Assembly: GCF_030700285.1 (NCBI RefSeq)
Contig: NZ_JAUYZJ010000018.1
Location: forward strand, 1 to 64,000
Length of the DNA stretch: 64,000 nucleotides
Direction of reading: 5' to 3'
Source: Methylobacterium sp. NEAU K
GTDB taxonomy: Bacteria > Pseudomonadota > Alphaproteobacteria > Rhizobiales > Beijerinckiaceae
The translations under genes and the position numbers were made by a program. The notes beneath the pieces are model-generated. The model worked only from the letters and a program-made list of their open reading frames with translations, was not told the origin of the DNA and did not search any database. The first letter of the stretch is position 1, and each line of letters starts with the position of its first letter. Positions 40,543 to 49,774 of this stretch are shown in pieces.

Positions 40543-43500
40543 TCAGAGTTCCAGCACGTCCACGGCCGCGCCGAGGCGGTCGCGGGCGATGTCGGCGACG
40601 TGGCGGTGGTGGGTGAACAGGATCGGCTGGACGCTGGCACCGATCTCCGCCAGCGCATCCAGGCCGTAGCCGGTACGGGCCTCGTCGAAGGTCGAGAACA
40701 GGTCGTCGCCGATGAACGGCGCCGGCTCGGCGCGCCCGGCGTAATCCTCCAGGTAGGCGAGCCGTAGGGCGAGGTAGAGCTGATCGCGGGTGCCCTCGCT
40801 CAGCGCCTCGATCCCGACCAGGCCGCCGCCCGCGCGCTGCCCGGCAAGCTTCGGGGTGTCGGCCTCGTCGTAGGTCTGGGCGAGGCCCGAGAAGGCGCCG
40901 CCGGTGAGAGCCCGGAACAGGGCGCCGGCCCTCGCCACAAGCGGATCCTGCTGGCCCGCCCGGTGCCGGGCAACGGCCTGCCCGAGCATCAGCCCGGCCA
41001 GCCGCAGCACCGCCCAGGAGCGGGATGCCGCCTGCAGGTCCGCTTCGGCGGCCTTGCGCTCGGCCAGCGCCAGCTCGGCGCCGGAGCCACCCTCCAGCTC
41101 CGCCCGGCGGCGCTCGGCGCGGTCGCGGTCGGCGAAGATGACTTGCCCGCGCTCGGCCTGTTCCTCGGCCTCCATGGCGAGCCGGGCCAGCTCCGCCTCG
41201 ACCGCCTCCGGGGGAAGCGCGTCGAGCCCGCTTCGCAGCTCGGCTTCGGGCAATCCATCGGCGGCCCCGGCGAGGCTGCCGCGCAGCCGAAGCAGCTCGG
41301 CGCGGAGCATCGCCCGGGCCTTGAGCCGGCCGAACAGGGCCTCGATCTCGGGGGTCGGCGCCTCGGAGAGACCCGGCATCGCCTCGGCGACCTGCCGGGT
41401 CAGGTCCGCGCGGGCGGCGTCGCGCAGCCCCGCGGCGGCACGCAGGGCGGTCTCGGCCTCTTCCAGGCGGCGGTTCAGCTCGGCGCGCCGGGCCTCCCGG
41501 GCCTGGGCGGCGACGAGGCGGGCGTGCAACGTGCGGATCGCGCCGGTGGGCGATGTGCCCGCGAGGTCCGGCGCCAGGGCGTCGACGAGGTTCGCCGCGC
41601 CGACCCGGAAGCCCTCCATGTCGCGGCGGAGACCGGCCGCCCGCCGGTGCAGGTCGGCCCGCACCGCGAGCCGGTCGGGCACCGTGCGCCACGCCTCCAG
41701 CGCGCCCTCCGCCTCCTCGGGCCGGGCGCTGGCGTCGAGGCCCAGAGGCAGCAGCGCCTCCGCCCATTCGGATCGCCACGCGGCCCGGCGCGAACCGGCC
41801 TCGGCCAGGGCGAGCTCCAGCCTCTCCGTGGTCGCGGTGGCGGCTCGCAGCAGGCCGCCGGTCTCCAGATTCGCCTCCCAGCGGCTCGCCAGGGTGGCGA
41901 CGCGCGCCTCCAGCCGTTCGAGCGTCGGGCCGATCTCGAAATCCGGCCCCGCATCGAGCCCGGCGCGGGCGCAGAGATCGGCGAGCGGCGCCCTGGCGGC
42001 CTCGATCCGCGCCCCCAGCCTGTCCCGCTCGATCCGCTGCTCGGCCAGCCGCTGCTCGGCCTCGATCAGGCTCTCGGTCTCGGCGAGCCAAGCCGCCATC
42101 TCGGCCGGGGGCCCGGGGACGATGCCGGCGGGCTGCCAGGCCTCGCGCCATGCCGCCTCGCCTTCGGCGATCTCCCCGGCGAGCCCGGCCAGGATAGCCT
42201 CGGCCGCAGCGACGGCGGCCTCTTCGGCGGCGAGGCGCTCCAGATCGGCCGCATGGGCCGCGACCCGGGCGGCATCAGTGGCGCGCTCGTCGGCGAGGCG
42301 GTCCGCCTCCAGGAGCGCCCGCTCGTAGGCGGCGATCTCGGCGAGCCCGGCGGGCCGCCCGGCGGCGAGGGCGTCGCGCAGGGACGCGAAGGCCGCGTCG
42401 CGGGAGGCGCGCAATCCGTCGAGCCGCTCCCTCGTGGCGATCGGCCGTCCGGCCTCGCGCTCGCGCAGGCGGTCCCGGGTGGCGGCGGCCTGCCGGAAGG
42501 CGGCGTCGCGCCGGTCGGCCGCGCGCTCGTGCTCGCGGCTCTTGGCGTCGAGGCGGGTCCGGTAGCGCGACACCGTCTCGGGGGCGGGCAGGGGGGTGCG
42601 GGCGAGGTTCGCGGTGTCGGCGACAGGCGGCGACAGCCGTCCGGCCTGATTGCGCAGCAGCCCCGTCTCCCGGCGGATCGCGGAATCGAGGGCCTCGTGG
42701 GTGGCGATGCGCTCGTGCAGCCTCGCGAGCGGCTTCAACGCCTCGCGCAGCGGCGTGGGATCGCGGGCGGCGTCGGCCGCATCGACCTCCCGAGCCCGCA
42801 GGTCGCGCTCGGCCCGGGCGGCGGCGAGGTCGCGGGCGAGTTGCTCCTCGGCGGCCGCCAGGGTCCGGCCGTCGCGGATCAGCCGGTCGATCCGGGCGCG
42901 GGCGGCGTCCGTGGGCTGGCCGATCTCGAGCGCGGCGAGGTCCGGGGCGCCGATCCGGGCGCGCAGCCGCTCCAGGTCGAGCCCGACCTTGTGGGCGTCG
43001 CCCTCGATCCGGGGCAGGTCGGTGCCGCCCTTCTCGAACTCCTTGGTGCCGCTGAAGGCGGCGAGGATCTCGTCCGCCCGTAGGAGCAGCGCCGGCTCCA
43101 CCGGCACGGCTTCGGCCTCAGTGCGCGCCCGGGCCAGGACCGAATCCGCCCGCGCCGCCTCGGCTTCCGCGGCGCGGCAGCGTTCGAGGGCTGCCGCGAG
43201 GCGCTCGATCCAGGCGGAATCCGCCTCGACGAGCCCGTCATCGGCGGCGATCCGGCGTTCCAGGGCGTCGATCTCGGCGACGATCGGCCGGGCGCGCTTG
43301 AACCGTTCCAGGCGGGCGCGCTCGGTCGCCACGCGCTCACGCTCGACCCGGAGCGCGTCGAGTTGAGCGGCCGCGGCCGCGATCTCCTCGTTCAGGGCGC
43401 GCCAGTCCCCGGCGCGCAGGCCCTTCTCGCGGATCGCCTTGCGGGCGCTCTCGTGCCTCTCCAGCGCCTGGTAGAAGGTCCTGTGCTTGGCCTGGCGCGG

Positions 43501-44019
43501 CGCGAAGATGGCCTCGGCCTCCGTGTCGAGCTCGGATTGCAGCTCCGTGAGGCCGCGCAGGCCCGAACCCGCCGCGAACAGGCTGGCGCCGACCTCGCCC
43601 TCGACGTCGACCATCTCGCGCCCCCCCGCCCGCAGGCTCACCGCATCGAGGCCGAAGGCGCGGCAGAACACCGTCCGGGAGATGCCGCCGAGAAACGGCG
43701 CCAGCACGTCGTCCTGCAGGGGGGCCTCGTCGGCGTCGATCAGCGTCCGGCTGTTGCCCTTCCGGCGGCGGAACGACAGACGCCTTCCGTCGGCGCCCTC
43801 CACCTCGGCGCCGAGGCGCAGAAGTGGCATGTCGTGCAGGAAGGCGTAGCGGGTGGTCTTCTCGAACCCGAACAGCAGGTCCGTGACCGCCGCCAGCGCG
43901 GTGCTCTTGCCGGCCTCGTTCGCGCCCAGCACCACGTGCAGGCGCGCATCGGGCCGGAAGGTCACGGTCCGGTCCGTGAAAGCGCCGTAGCGCTCCAGGG
44001 CGAGGCGGATCAGCCGCAT
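40543..44019 (-). CDS. SbcC/YhaN-like SMC-type ATPase
   Basis: The 1158-residue ATPase has an SMC-like layout. The N-terminal Walker A is GANEAGKST (residues 32-40). About 900 residues of Ala/Arg/Glu-rich coiled coil follow. The C-terminus holds the ABC signature ALSEGTRDQLYLALRLAYL and the Walker B region PFIGDDLFSTFDEAR, ending with THHRHV. There is no zinc hook CXXC in the middle, separating it from classical SbcC/Rad50 and favouring the YhaN group. It starts 10 nt after the nuclease gene and probably forms a complex with it in DNA end processing. Confidence 0.9.
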   Translation of the reverse strand: MRLIRLALERYGAFTDRTVTFRPDARLHVVLGANEAGKSTALAAVTDLLFGFEKTTRYAFLHDMPLLRLGAEVEGADGRRLSFRRRKGNSRTLIDADEAPLQDDVLAPFLGGISRTVFCRAFGLDAVSLRAGGREMVDVEGEVGASLFAAGSGLRGLTELQSELDTEAEAIFAPRQAKHRTFYQALERHESARKAIREKGLRAGDWRALNEEIAAAAAQLDALRVERERVATERARLERFKRARPIVAEIDALERRIAADDGLVEADSAWIERLAAALERCRAAEAEAARADSVLARARTEAEAVPVEPALLLRADEILAAFSGTKEFEKGGTDLPRIEGDAHKVGLDLERLRARIGAPDLAALEIGQPTDAARARIDRLIRDGRTLAAAEEQLARDLAAARAERDLRAREVDAADAARDPTPLREALKPLARLHERIATHEALDSAIRRETGLLRNQAGRLSPPVADTANLARTPLPAPETVSRYRTRLDAKSREHERAADRRDAAFRQAAATRDRLREREAGRPIATRERLDGLRASRDAAFASLRDALAAGRPAGLAEIAAYERALLEADRLADERATDAARVAAHAADLERLAAEEAAVAAAEAILAGLAGEIAEGEAAWREAWQPAGIVPGPPAEMAAWLAETESLIEAEQRLAEQRIERDRLGARIEAARAPLADLCARAGLDAGPDFEIGPTLERLEARVATLASRWEANLETGGLLRAATATTERLELALAEAGSRRAAWRSEWAEALLPLGLDASARPEEAEGALEAWRTVPDRLAVRADLHRRAAGLRRDMEGFRVGAANLVDALAPDLAGTSPTGAIRTLHARLVAAQAREARRAELNRRLEEAETALRAAAGLRDAARADLTRQVAEAMPGLSEAPTPEIEALFGRLKARAMLRAELLRLRGSLAGAADGLPEAELRSGLDALPPEAVEAELARLAMEAEEQAERGQVIFADRDRAERRRAELEGGSGAELALAERKAAEADLQAASRSWAVLRLAGLMLGQAVARHRAGQQDPLVARAGALFRALTGGAFSGLAQTYDEADTPKLAGQRAGGGLVGIEALSEGTRDQLYLALRLAYLEDYAGRAEPAPFIGDDLFSTFDEARTGYGLDALAEIGASVQPILFTHHRHVADIARDRLGAAVDVLEL

Positions 44020-44029
44020 GGCGCGCCAC

Positions 44030-45268
44030 TCAGCAATGCCGGCCGCCGAGGCGGCCGAGGATCAGCGCCTCGGCCTCGGCGCAGAGGGCGTCGAACTCGG
44101 CCTCCAGATCCGCCTCCGCGGCGGCGGTGGCGGGCATCCGGGCCTCGATCTCGGCGAGCGCGGCCCGGGCGCGGGTCCGGAACTCCGGATCGCGGTCGAG
44201 GTCGGCGAGCAGGGCGGCGGGGTCGATCGCCGCCCCGGACGGAATCGCGGCGGCGCGGGGGCGGCGGGTCTCGATCTTGAGGCGCTCCAGCCAGATATCC
44301 TCGTGCAGCCGGTGCGCGGCGGCCTGGATCTCGGCGGTGAGGTTCTCGCGGTCGGCCGAGAGTGCGTCGTGGGCCGGCGTGGTGCCGGTGAGGTGGACGC
44401 GCACCAGCACGAGGCGACGGGCTGCCACCGATGCCAGCGGCCGCAGCGCCGCCTCCACGACGTCGAGGGCGGCGCGGGTGTCATCCGCGTCGGCCAGGTC
44501 GACCGAGACCTGCTCGAAGCGGGCCCGGTCGAGGGGGAAGCGGCTGACGCCGGTCACCCGCCCGTCGGCCACCTCGACCAGGACCGCACCCTTCTCGCCG
44601 CATTCGCGCACGCTCCGACCCTGGATGTTGCCGGGGAACACGATCCAGGGATCCCGGGACAGCTCGGCGTATTCGTGGATGTGGCCGAGGGCCCAGTAAT
44701 CGTAGCCCCGGCCGACCAGGTCGGCGACCGAGCAGGGGGCGTAGGTCTCGTGGGCCGCGTGGCCGGTGCAGGAGGTGTGGAGCACGCCGAGGTTGAACCA
44801 GCCCGGCAGGGCGGCCGGGTAGGTCAGCGACAGGTTCTCCTCCACGGCCCTGCCCTGGAAGCTGCGGCCGTGCACCGCGACCCGCAAGGCCTCGAGGCGC
44901 AGGGTGCCGGCGCGGGCGGCCGGGAATACGTGCACCGAGGCCGGCAGGGTGATCGCGCGGGTGATCACGCTCTCGGCGTCGTGGTTGCCGCGCACCAGGA
45001 TCGTCGGGATGCCGGCCCGGTCGAGCCGCGCCACCTGCCGGGCGAAGAACAGCCCGATCGTGTTGTCCGCCCAGTCGCCGTCATAGACGTCGCCCGCCAC
45101 GACCACGAAGGCGACCGCGCGCTCGATCGCCTGGGTGACGAGATCCTCGAAGGCCTGCCGCCCGGCCGTGGCGAGGCGGCGGGCGAGTTCCGCGTCGCGC
45201 GTGGCCAGGCCCGACAGCGGACTGCCGAGATGCAGGTCCGCCGCATGGATGAAGCTGAAGCCCGTCAT
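44030..45268 (-). CDS. SbcD/YhaO-like metallophosphoesterase nuclease
   Basis: The 412-residue protein starts at MTGFSFIHAADLHLGSPLSG. The calcineurin-like nuclease motifs are in order: DLH (9-11 region), VVAGDVYDGD, VRGNHDAES, and GHIHEY with a preceding HTSCTG. The C-terminal part is a helical capping region rich in Ala/Glu. It is the partner of the adjacent ATPase, as in SbcCD and YhaO-YhaN pairs. First gene of the two-gene operon. Confidence 0.9.
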   Translation of the reverse strand: MTGFSFIHAADLHLGSPLSGLATRDAELARRLATAGRQAFEDLVTQAIERAVAFVVVAGDVYDGDWADNTIGLFFARQVARLDRAGIPTILVRGNHDAESVITRAITLPASVHVFPAARAGTLRLEALRVAVHGRSFQGRAVEENLSLTYPAALPGWFNLGVLHTSCTGHAAHETYAPCSVADLVGRGYDYWALGHIHEYAELSRDPWIVFPGNIQGRSVRECGEKGAVLVEVADGRVTGVSRFPLDRARFEQVSVDLADADDTRAALDVVEAALRPLASVAARRLVLVRVHLTGTTPAHDALSADRENLTAEIQAAAHRLHEDIWLERLKIETRRPRAAAIPSGAAIDPAALLADLDRDPEFRTRARAALAEIEARMPATAAAEADLEAEFDALCAEAEALILGRLGGRHC

Positions 45269-45480
45269 CGGCCTCCGAGGGAGCGATCGGTGAAATGGCG
45301 CGACACGCACCGGGCGGACCGGGGTCTTAGGCCGCCGGGGCGTCCTGCCTCAAGCGCCGTCGGCGGATCGCTGCACAGGTACGATCACCGGGTGACGATC
45401 GAAGCGAACGCTCCGGCCCCGGGCGCGTTGAAGCGCGGCGGTGGCGGGCGTGCCCCCCGTTGAGGTACGAGTCCGGCCCG

Positions 45481-46251
45481 ATGAACAGTGCTGCACATCC
45501 CGCCCGGTCCGGCCTCGCCCCGGTCCCGGCGCATCCGATCCGGCCGGCGGATCGCGGGCGGACGCCCTACAAGATCGTGAGCTGGAACCTGCTTCGGCGC
45601 ACCGGCGCGGCGGTGGACGACGTAGCCGCGCTCGTGAGGCAGGAGCAGCCCGACCTGCTGCTGATGCAGGAGGCGACCCGCGGCATCGGGTTCCTGCGGG
45701 AGCGGGTCGGCGGCCACTATGCCTGGGCGCCGCTGCCGGGGCGGATCCACGGGCTGGCCATGTGGAGCCCGAAGCCCTGGCAGACGCCGCCGCGGGTGAT
45801 CGCGCTGCCCTCCGGCGCCCTGGTGCACCGGGTCTGCCAGGTGCTCGATCTGGGCGATTTCGGCGTGGCCAACGTCCACCTGTCGCACGGGCAGATGCTG
45901 AACCGCCGCCAGCTGCGCCGGATCGTCAGCGAGCTGCCGCCGCGCGCCGCGGTGCTGGGCGACTACAACATCGTCGGCCCCGCCCTGATCCCGGGCTTCC
46001 GCGATGTCGGCCCCCGCCAGCCGACCCACGCCATGGTCGAGGTGCTGCCGCTGCGGCTCGACCGCTGCCTCGCCCGGGGCCTCGTCTGCCACGAGCACGC
46101 TGTGCTGCCGCGCGGCCCCTCCGATCACCGGCCGATCGTCGTCCATCTCGGGCCGGCGTCCGAGGCGCACGCGCCCGGCCGCTTCAAAGGTATGGCAGCA
46201 GCAGTCGCACGCCTGCGTCGCGCAGACGGACCGGCAGGGACCGCGCGCTGA
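45481..46251 (+). CDS. Endonuclease/exonuclease/phosphatase family protein
   Basis: The 256-residue EEP-fold protein has IVSWNLLRRTG (first metal-binding motif), LLLMQEATRG with the catalytic Glu, VANVHLSHGQ, VLGDYNIVGPA (the D-N pair) and the closing GPSDHRPIVVHL with the catalytic Asp-His. There is no signal peptide. Family members cleave phosphodiesters in nucleic acids or lipids; no substrate can be assigned. It lies divergently from the nuclease operon and its 3' end overlaps the cardiolipin synthase-like gene by 68 nt on the opposite strand. Confidence 0.82.
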   Translation: MNSAAHPARSGLAPVPAHPIRPADRGRTPYKIVSWNLLRRTGAAVDDVAALVRQEQPDLLLMQEATRGIGFLRERVGGHYAWAPLPGRIHGLAMWSPKPWQTPPRVIALPSGALVHRVCQVLDLGDFGVANVHLSHGQMLNRRQLRRIVSELPPRAAVLGDYNIVGPALIPGFRDVGPRQPTHAMVEVLPLRLDRCLARGLVCHEHAVLPRGPSDHRPIVVHLGPASEAHAPGRFKGMAAAVARLRRADGPAGTAR

Positions 46252-47620
46252 GATCATCCAGGTTCAGGCGCGCCTCCATCTTGCCGCGCATGAACGCGTC
46301 GATCTGGGCCGCGAGGTCCGGGTCGATGATCTCGACGTTCAGCTCGAAGTTGAGCCGGAAGCTGCGCATGTCCCAGTTCGCGCTGCCGACGAAACACCAC
46401 ACGTCGTCGACCACCATCGCCTTCGAGTGGTCGAAGGGCGGCTCGTCGAGCCAGACCCGCACCCCGGCCCGGAGCAGCGATTCGAGATGCGCCCGGGTGG
46501 CCCAGTCGATGAACGGGTGATCGCTCGTCCGCGGGATGATCAGGTCCACCGTGATGCCGCGGATCGCGGCCTGCGCCAGGGCCCCGGTCACCAGCTCGTC
46601 GGGCAGGAAGTAGGGTGTCACGAACCGGACCGTCTGGCGCGCGCAGGCGAGCGCCTGGAGGATGACCTGCTCGATCTTCTCCACGTCCGCGTCCGGGCCC
46701 GAGGTGACGGCCCGCGCGACGATGTTCCCGACCGGCTCCAGATCGGCGAACCAAGGCTCGGCATCCAGGATCTCGCCGTCGACGAAGGCCCAATCCGCCG
46801 CGAAGGCGGCGGCCAGCTGCTCGACCACCGGTCCCCGGAGCCGGAAATGCGTGTCGCGGATCGGGTGCTCGGGCTTCAAGGCGACGCGGTTCGGCTGCGA
46901 GATGTTGAGGCCGCCCGTGAAGGCGATGCACCCATCGATGATCAGCAGCTTCTTGTGCGAGCGCAGGTTGAGGAAGGGCATCCGCCAGGGCAGGGCGGAG
47001 TGCATGAACAGCGCCACCGGCACCCCGAGGTCCGTCAGGCGACGATAGACGGGCGCGCGGAAATAGCCCCCTCCGATGCCGTCGATGATGACGCGGACCT
47101 TCACGCCGCGCGCCTTGGCCTCCGCCAGAGCGTCGCAGAATTCGCGGCCGGTGGGATCGTCGCGGAAGATGTAGCTGGACAGTCCGATGCTGGCCTGGGC
47201 CTCGCGGATCGCCGCCAGCATGACCGGATAGGCCGCGTCGCCGTTGCGGAACATCCGCACGTCGTTGCCCGAGAAGGCCGGGAGGCCGGTGATGCGCCGG
47301 ATCGCCCGGTCCAGGGGCCAGAGTGCCTCCGGCACCACGGCATCATCGAAGTCCGGAAGCTGCGTCGCGTCGGAGGGCTTCGTCCGCAGCCTTCGGGCGC
47401 GGCGCGAGACGCGGTTGATGCCGAAGATCAGATAGAGGGCCGTGCCGAAGATCGGCGACAGCCAGGCGAGTCCGATCCACCCGACCGCGACGCTGACCCG
47501 GCGCTTGCGCAGCAGGGCGTGCAGGGTGACCCCGACCGCCAGCACGAAGCCGATGAGCGCCACGACATCCGCCCGCAGCAGGGCGGTCGACTGAACCCAT
47601 CGATACAGCGCGTCTTCCAA
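46184..47620 (-). CDS. Cardiolipin synthase-like phospholipase D protein
   Basis: The 478-residue membrane protein has two N-terminal transmembrane helices (VALIGFVLAVGVTLHALL and VGWIGLAWLSPIFGTALYL). Two PLD motifs are present: SHKKLLIIDG and HSKAMVVDD, each with the His-Lys-Asp triad. The layout matches bacterial Cls enzymes, which condense two phosphatidylglycerols to cardiolipin. The start is TTG; no better in-frame ATG exists before the first helix. The gene ends inside the convergent EEP gene. Confidence 0.88.
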   Translation of the reverse strand: MEDALYRWVQSTALLRADVVALIGFVLAVGVTLHALLRKRRVSVAVGWIGLAWLSPIFGTALYLIFGINRVSRRARRLRTKPSDATQLPDFDDAVVPEALWPLDRAIRRITGLPAFSGNDVRMFRNGDAAYPVMLAAIREAQASIGLSSYIFRDDPTGREFCDALAEAKARGVKVRVIIDGIGGGYFRAPVYRRLTDLGVPVALFMHSALPWRMPFLNLRSHKKLLIIDGCIAFTGGLNISQPNRVALKPEHPIRDTHFRLRGPVVEQLAAAFAADWAFVDGEILDAEPWFADLEPVGNIVARAVTSGPDADVEKIEQVILQALACARQTVRFVTPYFLPDELVTGALAQAAIRGITVDLIIPRTSDHPFIDWATRAHLESLLRAGVRVWLDEPPFDHSKAMVVDDVWCFVGSANWDMRSFRLNFELNVEIIDPDLAAQIDAFMRGKMEARLNLDDLSARSLPVRLRDAGVRLLLPYL

Positions 47621-47700
47621 GATCTCGGCATCCGGTTCGCGTCAGACGGCGCCGGATATACCTGAAGGCAGCGTCGGGGCGCGGATTTAATCCGTCTTCT

Positions 47701-48000
47701 TCACGGGATACGCGACGGATCCGCGGCACCGATGGGCCGCGCGCAGCGATAGGGGCCGCTGCCGTCCAGTGCCCCGTACAGGACGCGGCCGCCGGACGCG
47801 ATGCAGCGCGCCTTGGCCTCGGCGTAGGGCCGGTGAAAGCTCCAGATCGTGATCATCGGCCCGACCGTCGCGAGGCAGATGCCGGCGAACAGCAGGGATG
47901 CGGCCCAGGTCGCACCGTCCCGCTGCGGGCGCGGCGGCCGGGGCGGCGGCATCGCACCGACGAATGCCAGCGTCAGACCGAACAGGTCGATGGTGCTCAT
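47701..48000 (-). CDS. Hypothetical membrane protein (99 aa)
   Basis: The ATG start (MSTIDLFGLTLAFVGAM) has GGAACGG upstream. A proline-rich stretch (PPPRPPRPQRDG) is followed by one clear membrane helix (ASLLFAGICLATVGPMITIW) and a C-terminal domain with two cysteines (KARCIASGGRVLYG and PYRCARP). I do not recognise a family. It lies between the cls-like gene and the enoyl-CoA hydratase-like gene on the same strand. Confidence 0.6.
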   Translation of the reverse strand: MSTIDLFGLTLAFVGAMPPPRPPRPQRDGATWAASLLFAGICLATVGPMITIWSFHRPYAEAKARCIASGGRVLYGALDGSGPYRCARPIGAADPSRIP

Positions 48001-48121
48001 CAGCCGTTCCGCATTGAGGCGCCGAGCCCGGTAGGACCGGGAGATCCTTAATCCTAGGGCAGCGGGGCGCCATAACCTACGCGAAGCGGGCCAAGGCGCC
48101 CTGCGTCGTATCGCGCCTGGG

Positions 48122-48928
48122 TCACGGCTCCCAGCGGGGCGGCCGCTTGCCCAGGAACGCATCGATGCCCTCCTGCGCGTCGGCCATCATCATGTTCCGG
48201 GTCATGACCTCGGCGGTGTATCCGTAGGCCTCCTCCAGGCCCATCTCGATCTGCCGGCCGAACGCCTCCTTGCCGATCGCCAGCACGCGCCGGGCCTTCG
48301 AGGCGATCCGGGCGGCGAGGGCGGAGACCGCACCGTCGAGCGCGCTGGCGGGCACGACGCGGTTGACGAGGCCGATGCGCAGCGCCTCGGGCGCGTCGAT
48401 CGGCTCGCCGACGAGCAGCATCTCCAGGGCGGCCTTGCGCGGGACGGCGCGCGACAGGGCGACCATCGGGGTCGAGCAGAACAGGCCGATCTGCACGCCC
48501 GGCGTGGCGAAGCGGGCATCCTCGGCGCAGATCGCGAGGTCGCAAGTGGCGACGAGCTGGCAACCGGCCGCTGTGGCGATGCCGTGGACCTGGGCGATCA
48601 CCGGCTGCGGCAGGCGTGCGATGCTCAGCATCAGGCGGGCACAGGTGCGGAACACAGCCTCGGTTGCTCCCCGGGAGGGATCAGCGCGCATCTCCTTGAG
48701 GTCGTGGCCGGCGCAGAAGGCGGGGCCGGCGCCGCGCAGGACCACGACGCGCACGCCGGGGTCCTGACGAATCGCGTCCAGCGCCTCCTGGAGCGCACCC
48801 ATCAGCGCCATCGACAGGGCGTTGCGCGCCTGCGGGCGGTTCAGCGTCAGGATCGCGACGCCATCGGCATCGTGGCGCAGCAGGACGGGCGCTTCGGCGG
48901 GACTTGAGGCGGACAGGACTGCGGACAT
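48122..48928 (-). CDS. Enoyl-CoA hydratase-like protein lacking catalytic Glu
   Basis: The 268-residue crotonase-fold protein shows FCAGHDLKEM (oxyanion hole region) and HGIATAAGCQLVATCDLAIC. In canonical hydratases one catalytic Glu lies at the position of Gln in AGCQL and the other in the PE(I/V) motif, here ATPGVQIGLFCSTP. Both are missing. The FATPGV-x-GLFCSTP pattern and VPRKAALEMLLVGEPI resemble the ECHDC3 group, whose activity is not a standard hydration. So it should not be named a hydratase with certainty. Confidence 0.85.
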   Translation of the reverse strand: MSAVLSASSPAEAPVLLRHDADGVAILTLNRPQARNALSMALMGALQEALDAIRQDPGVRVVVLRGAGPAFCAGHDLKEMRADPSRGATEAVFRTCARLMLSIARLPQPVIAQVHGIATAAGCQLVATCDLAICAEDARFATPGVQIGLFCSTPMVALSRAVPRKAALEMLLVGEPIDAPEALRIGLVNRVVPASALDGAVSALAARIASKARRVLAIGKEAFGRQIEMGLEEAYGYTAEVMTRNMMMADAQEGIDAFLGKRPPRWEP

Positions 48929-49018
48929 GCTGGCGTCTCCCGGTGGCGGCCCCGTATTCGTGCGGGGCCAGTCTCGGAGCGAGACGCTAGCACAGCGACG
49001 GAGGTGGGTACGCCACCC

Positions 49019-49471
49019 TCATGCCTGCTCGGCCAGGGCGAAGTCGAGACTCGCGAAGTCGGCGCCCGGCCCGTTCCACCACACCGCGGGGTAGGTCGCG
49101 AGCCGGCCCATCACGCCGGCATAGGCATCGGACAGCGCGGTATCGACGATCGCCAGCCCGGCGCCCGACAGGGCAAGGCTGTCGGCGAGGGCTGCGCCAC
49201 GCCGGTTGCCGTCGAGGCAGGCGACGCGGATCCCGATTCGGGTGAGGCCGAGGCGGATCCCCTCGGCCTGTCCGAGGTCCCGCACCAGCAGGGCGACCGC
49301 GTCGCCGGCCCGCAGGCCTTCGCCGCAGGCCCAGCGCGCGACGCGGTGCGGGCAGATCGGCGCGGCGGGCGCGCCCTGGACGGCGCGCGGGTCGTAGGGA
49401 GCAGGGCCGGCGGCCCCGCGGAAGCGCCGGTCGGGGTCGCGCGGCGCCGGGGCCGGCACCGGGGCGGACAT
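49019..49471 (-). CDS. Stand-alone N-terminal piece of an acyl-CoA synthetase-like protein
   Basis: The 150 residues (start MSAPVPAPAPRDPDRRFRG) resemble the first part of FATP/FadD-type AMP-binding enzymes: VARWACGEGLRAGDAVALLV, LGLTRIGIRVACLDGNRRG and ALADSLALSGAGLAIVD. The reading frame stops at ALAEQA with none of the AMP-binding core (no YTSGTTG-like motif) downstream. It is therefore either a truncated remnant or a small protein adapted from that fold. The start could also be 31 codons upstream. It lies 90 nt before the crotonase gene on the same strand, so a lipid-related origin is plausible. Confidence 0.5.
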   Translation of the reverse strand: MSAPVPAPAPRDPDRRFRGAAGPAPYDPRAVQGAPAAPICPHRVARWACGEGLRAGDAVALLVRDLGQAEGIRLGLTRIGIRVACLDGNRRGAALADSLALSGAGLAIVDTALSDAYAGVMGRLATYPAVWWNGPGADFASLDFALAEQA

Positions 49472-49774
49472 GTCTGCGGCAGAGGAGTTCACGCCTAGCA
49501 TACGCTGCGAACCGCCTGGATCTGGATAAACGGTGGACTTGGCGTGACGCGGGCAGGTTAACACTCTGTCTCACGATCGCTCACCATCGGAACACTGGCC
49601 CGCTTTCAGGCCTCCGGAGGCCCGGGACTGCGCCTATGCCGAATAGGTCGTGAACGGCGAACAGCACTTTGCATGCAACTTCGGTCGCATTGGCGGCCGC
49701 AACGGGCCGGCCTATGTCCCGCCTGCCCGAGGCGACCCGCGAGAGGTCGCCCATCATTGAGGAAACGAAAACCC

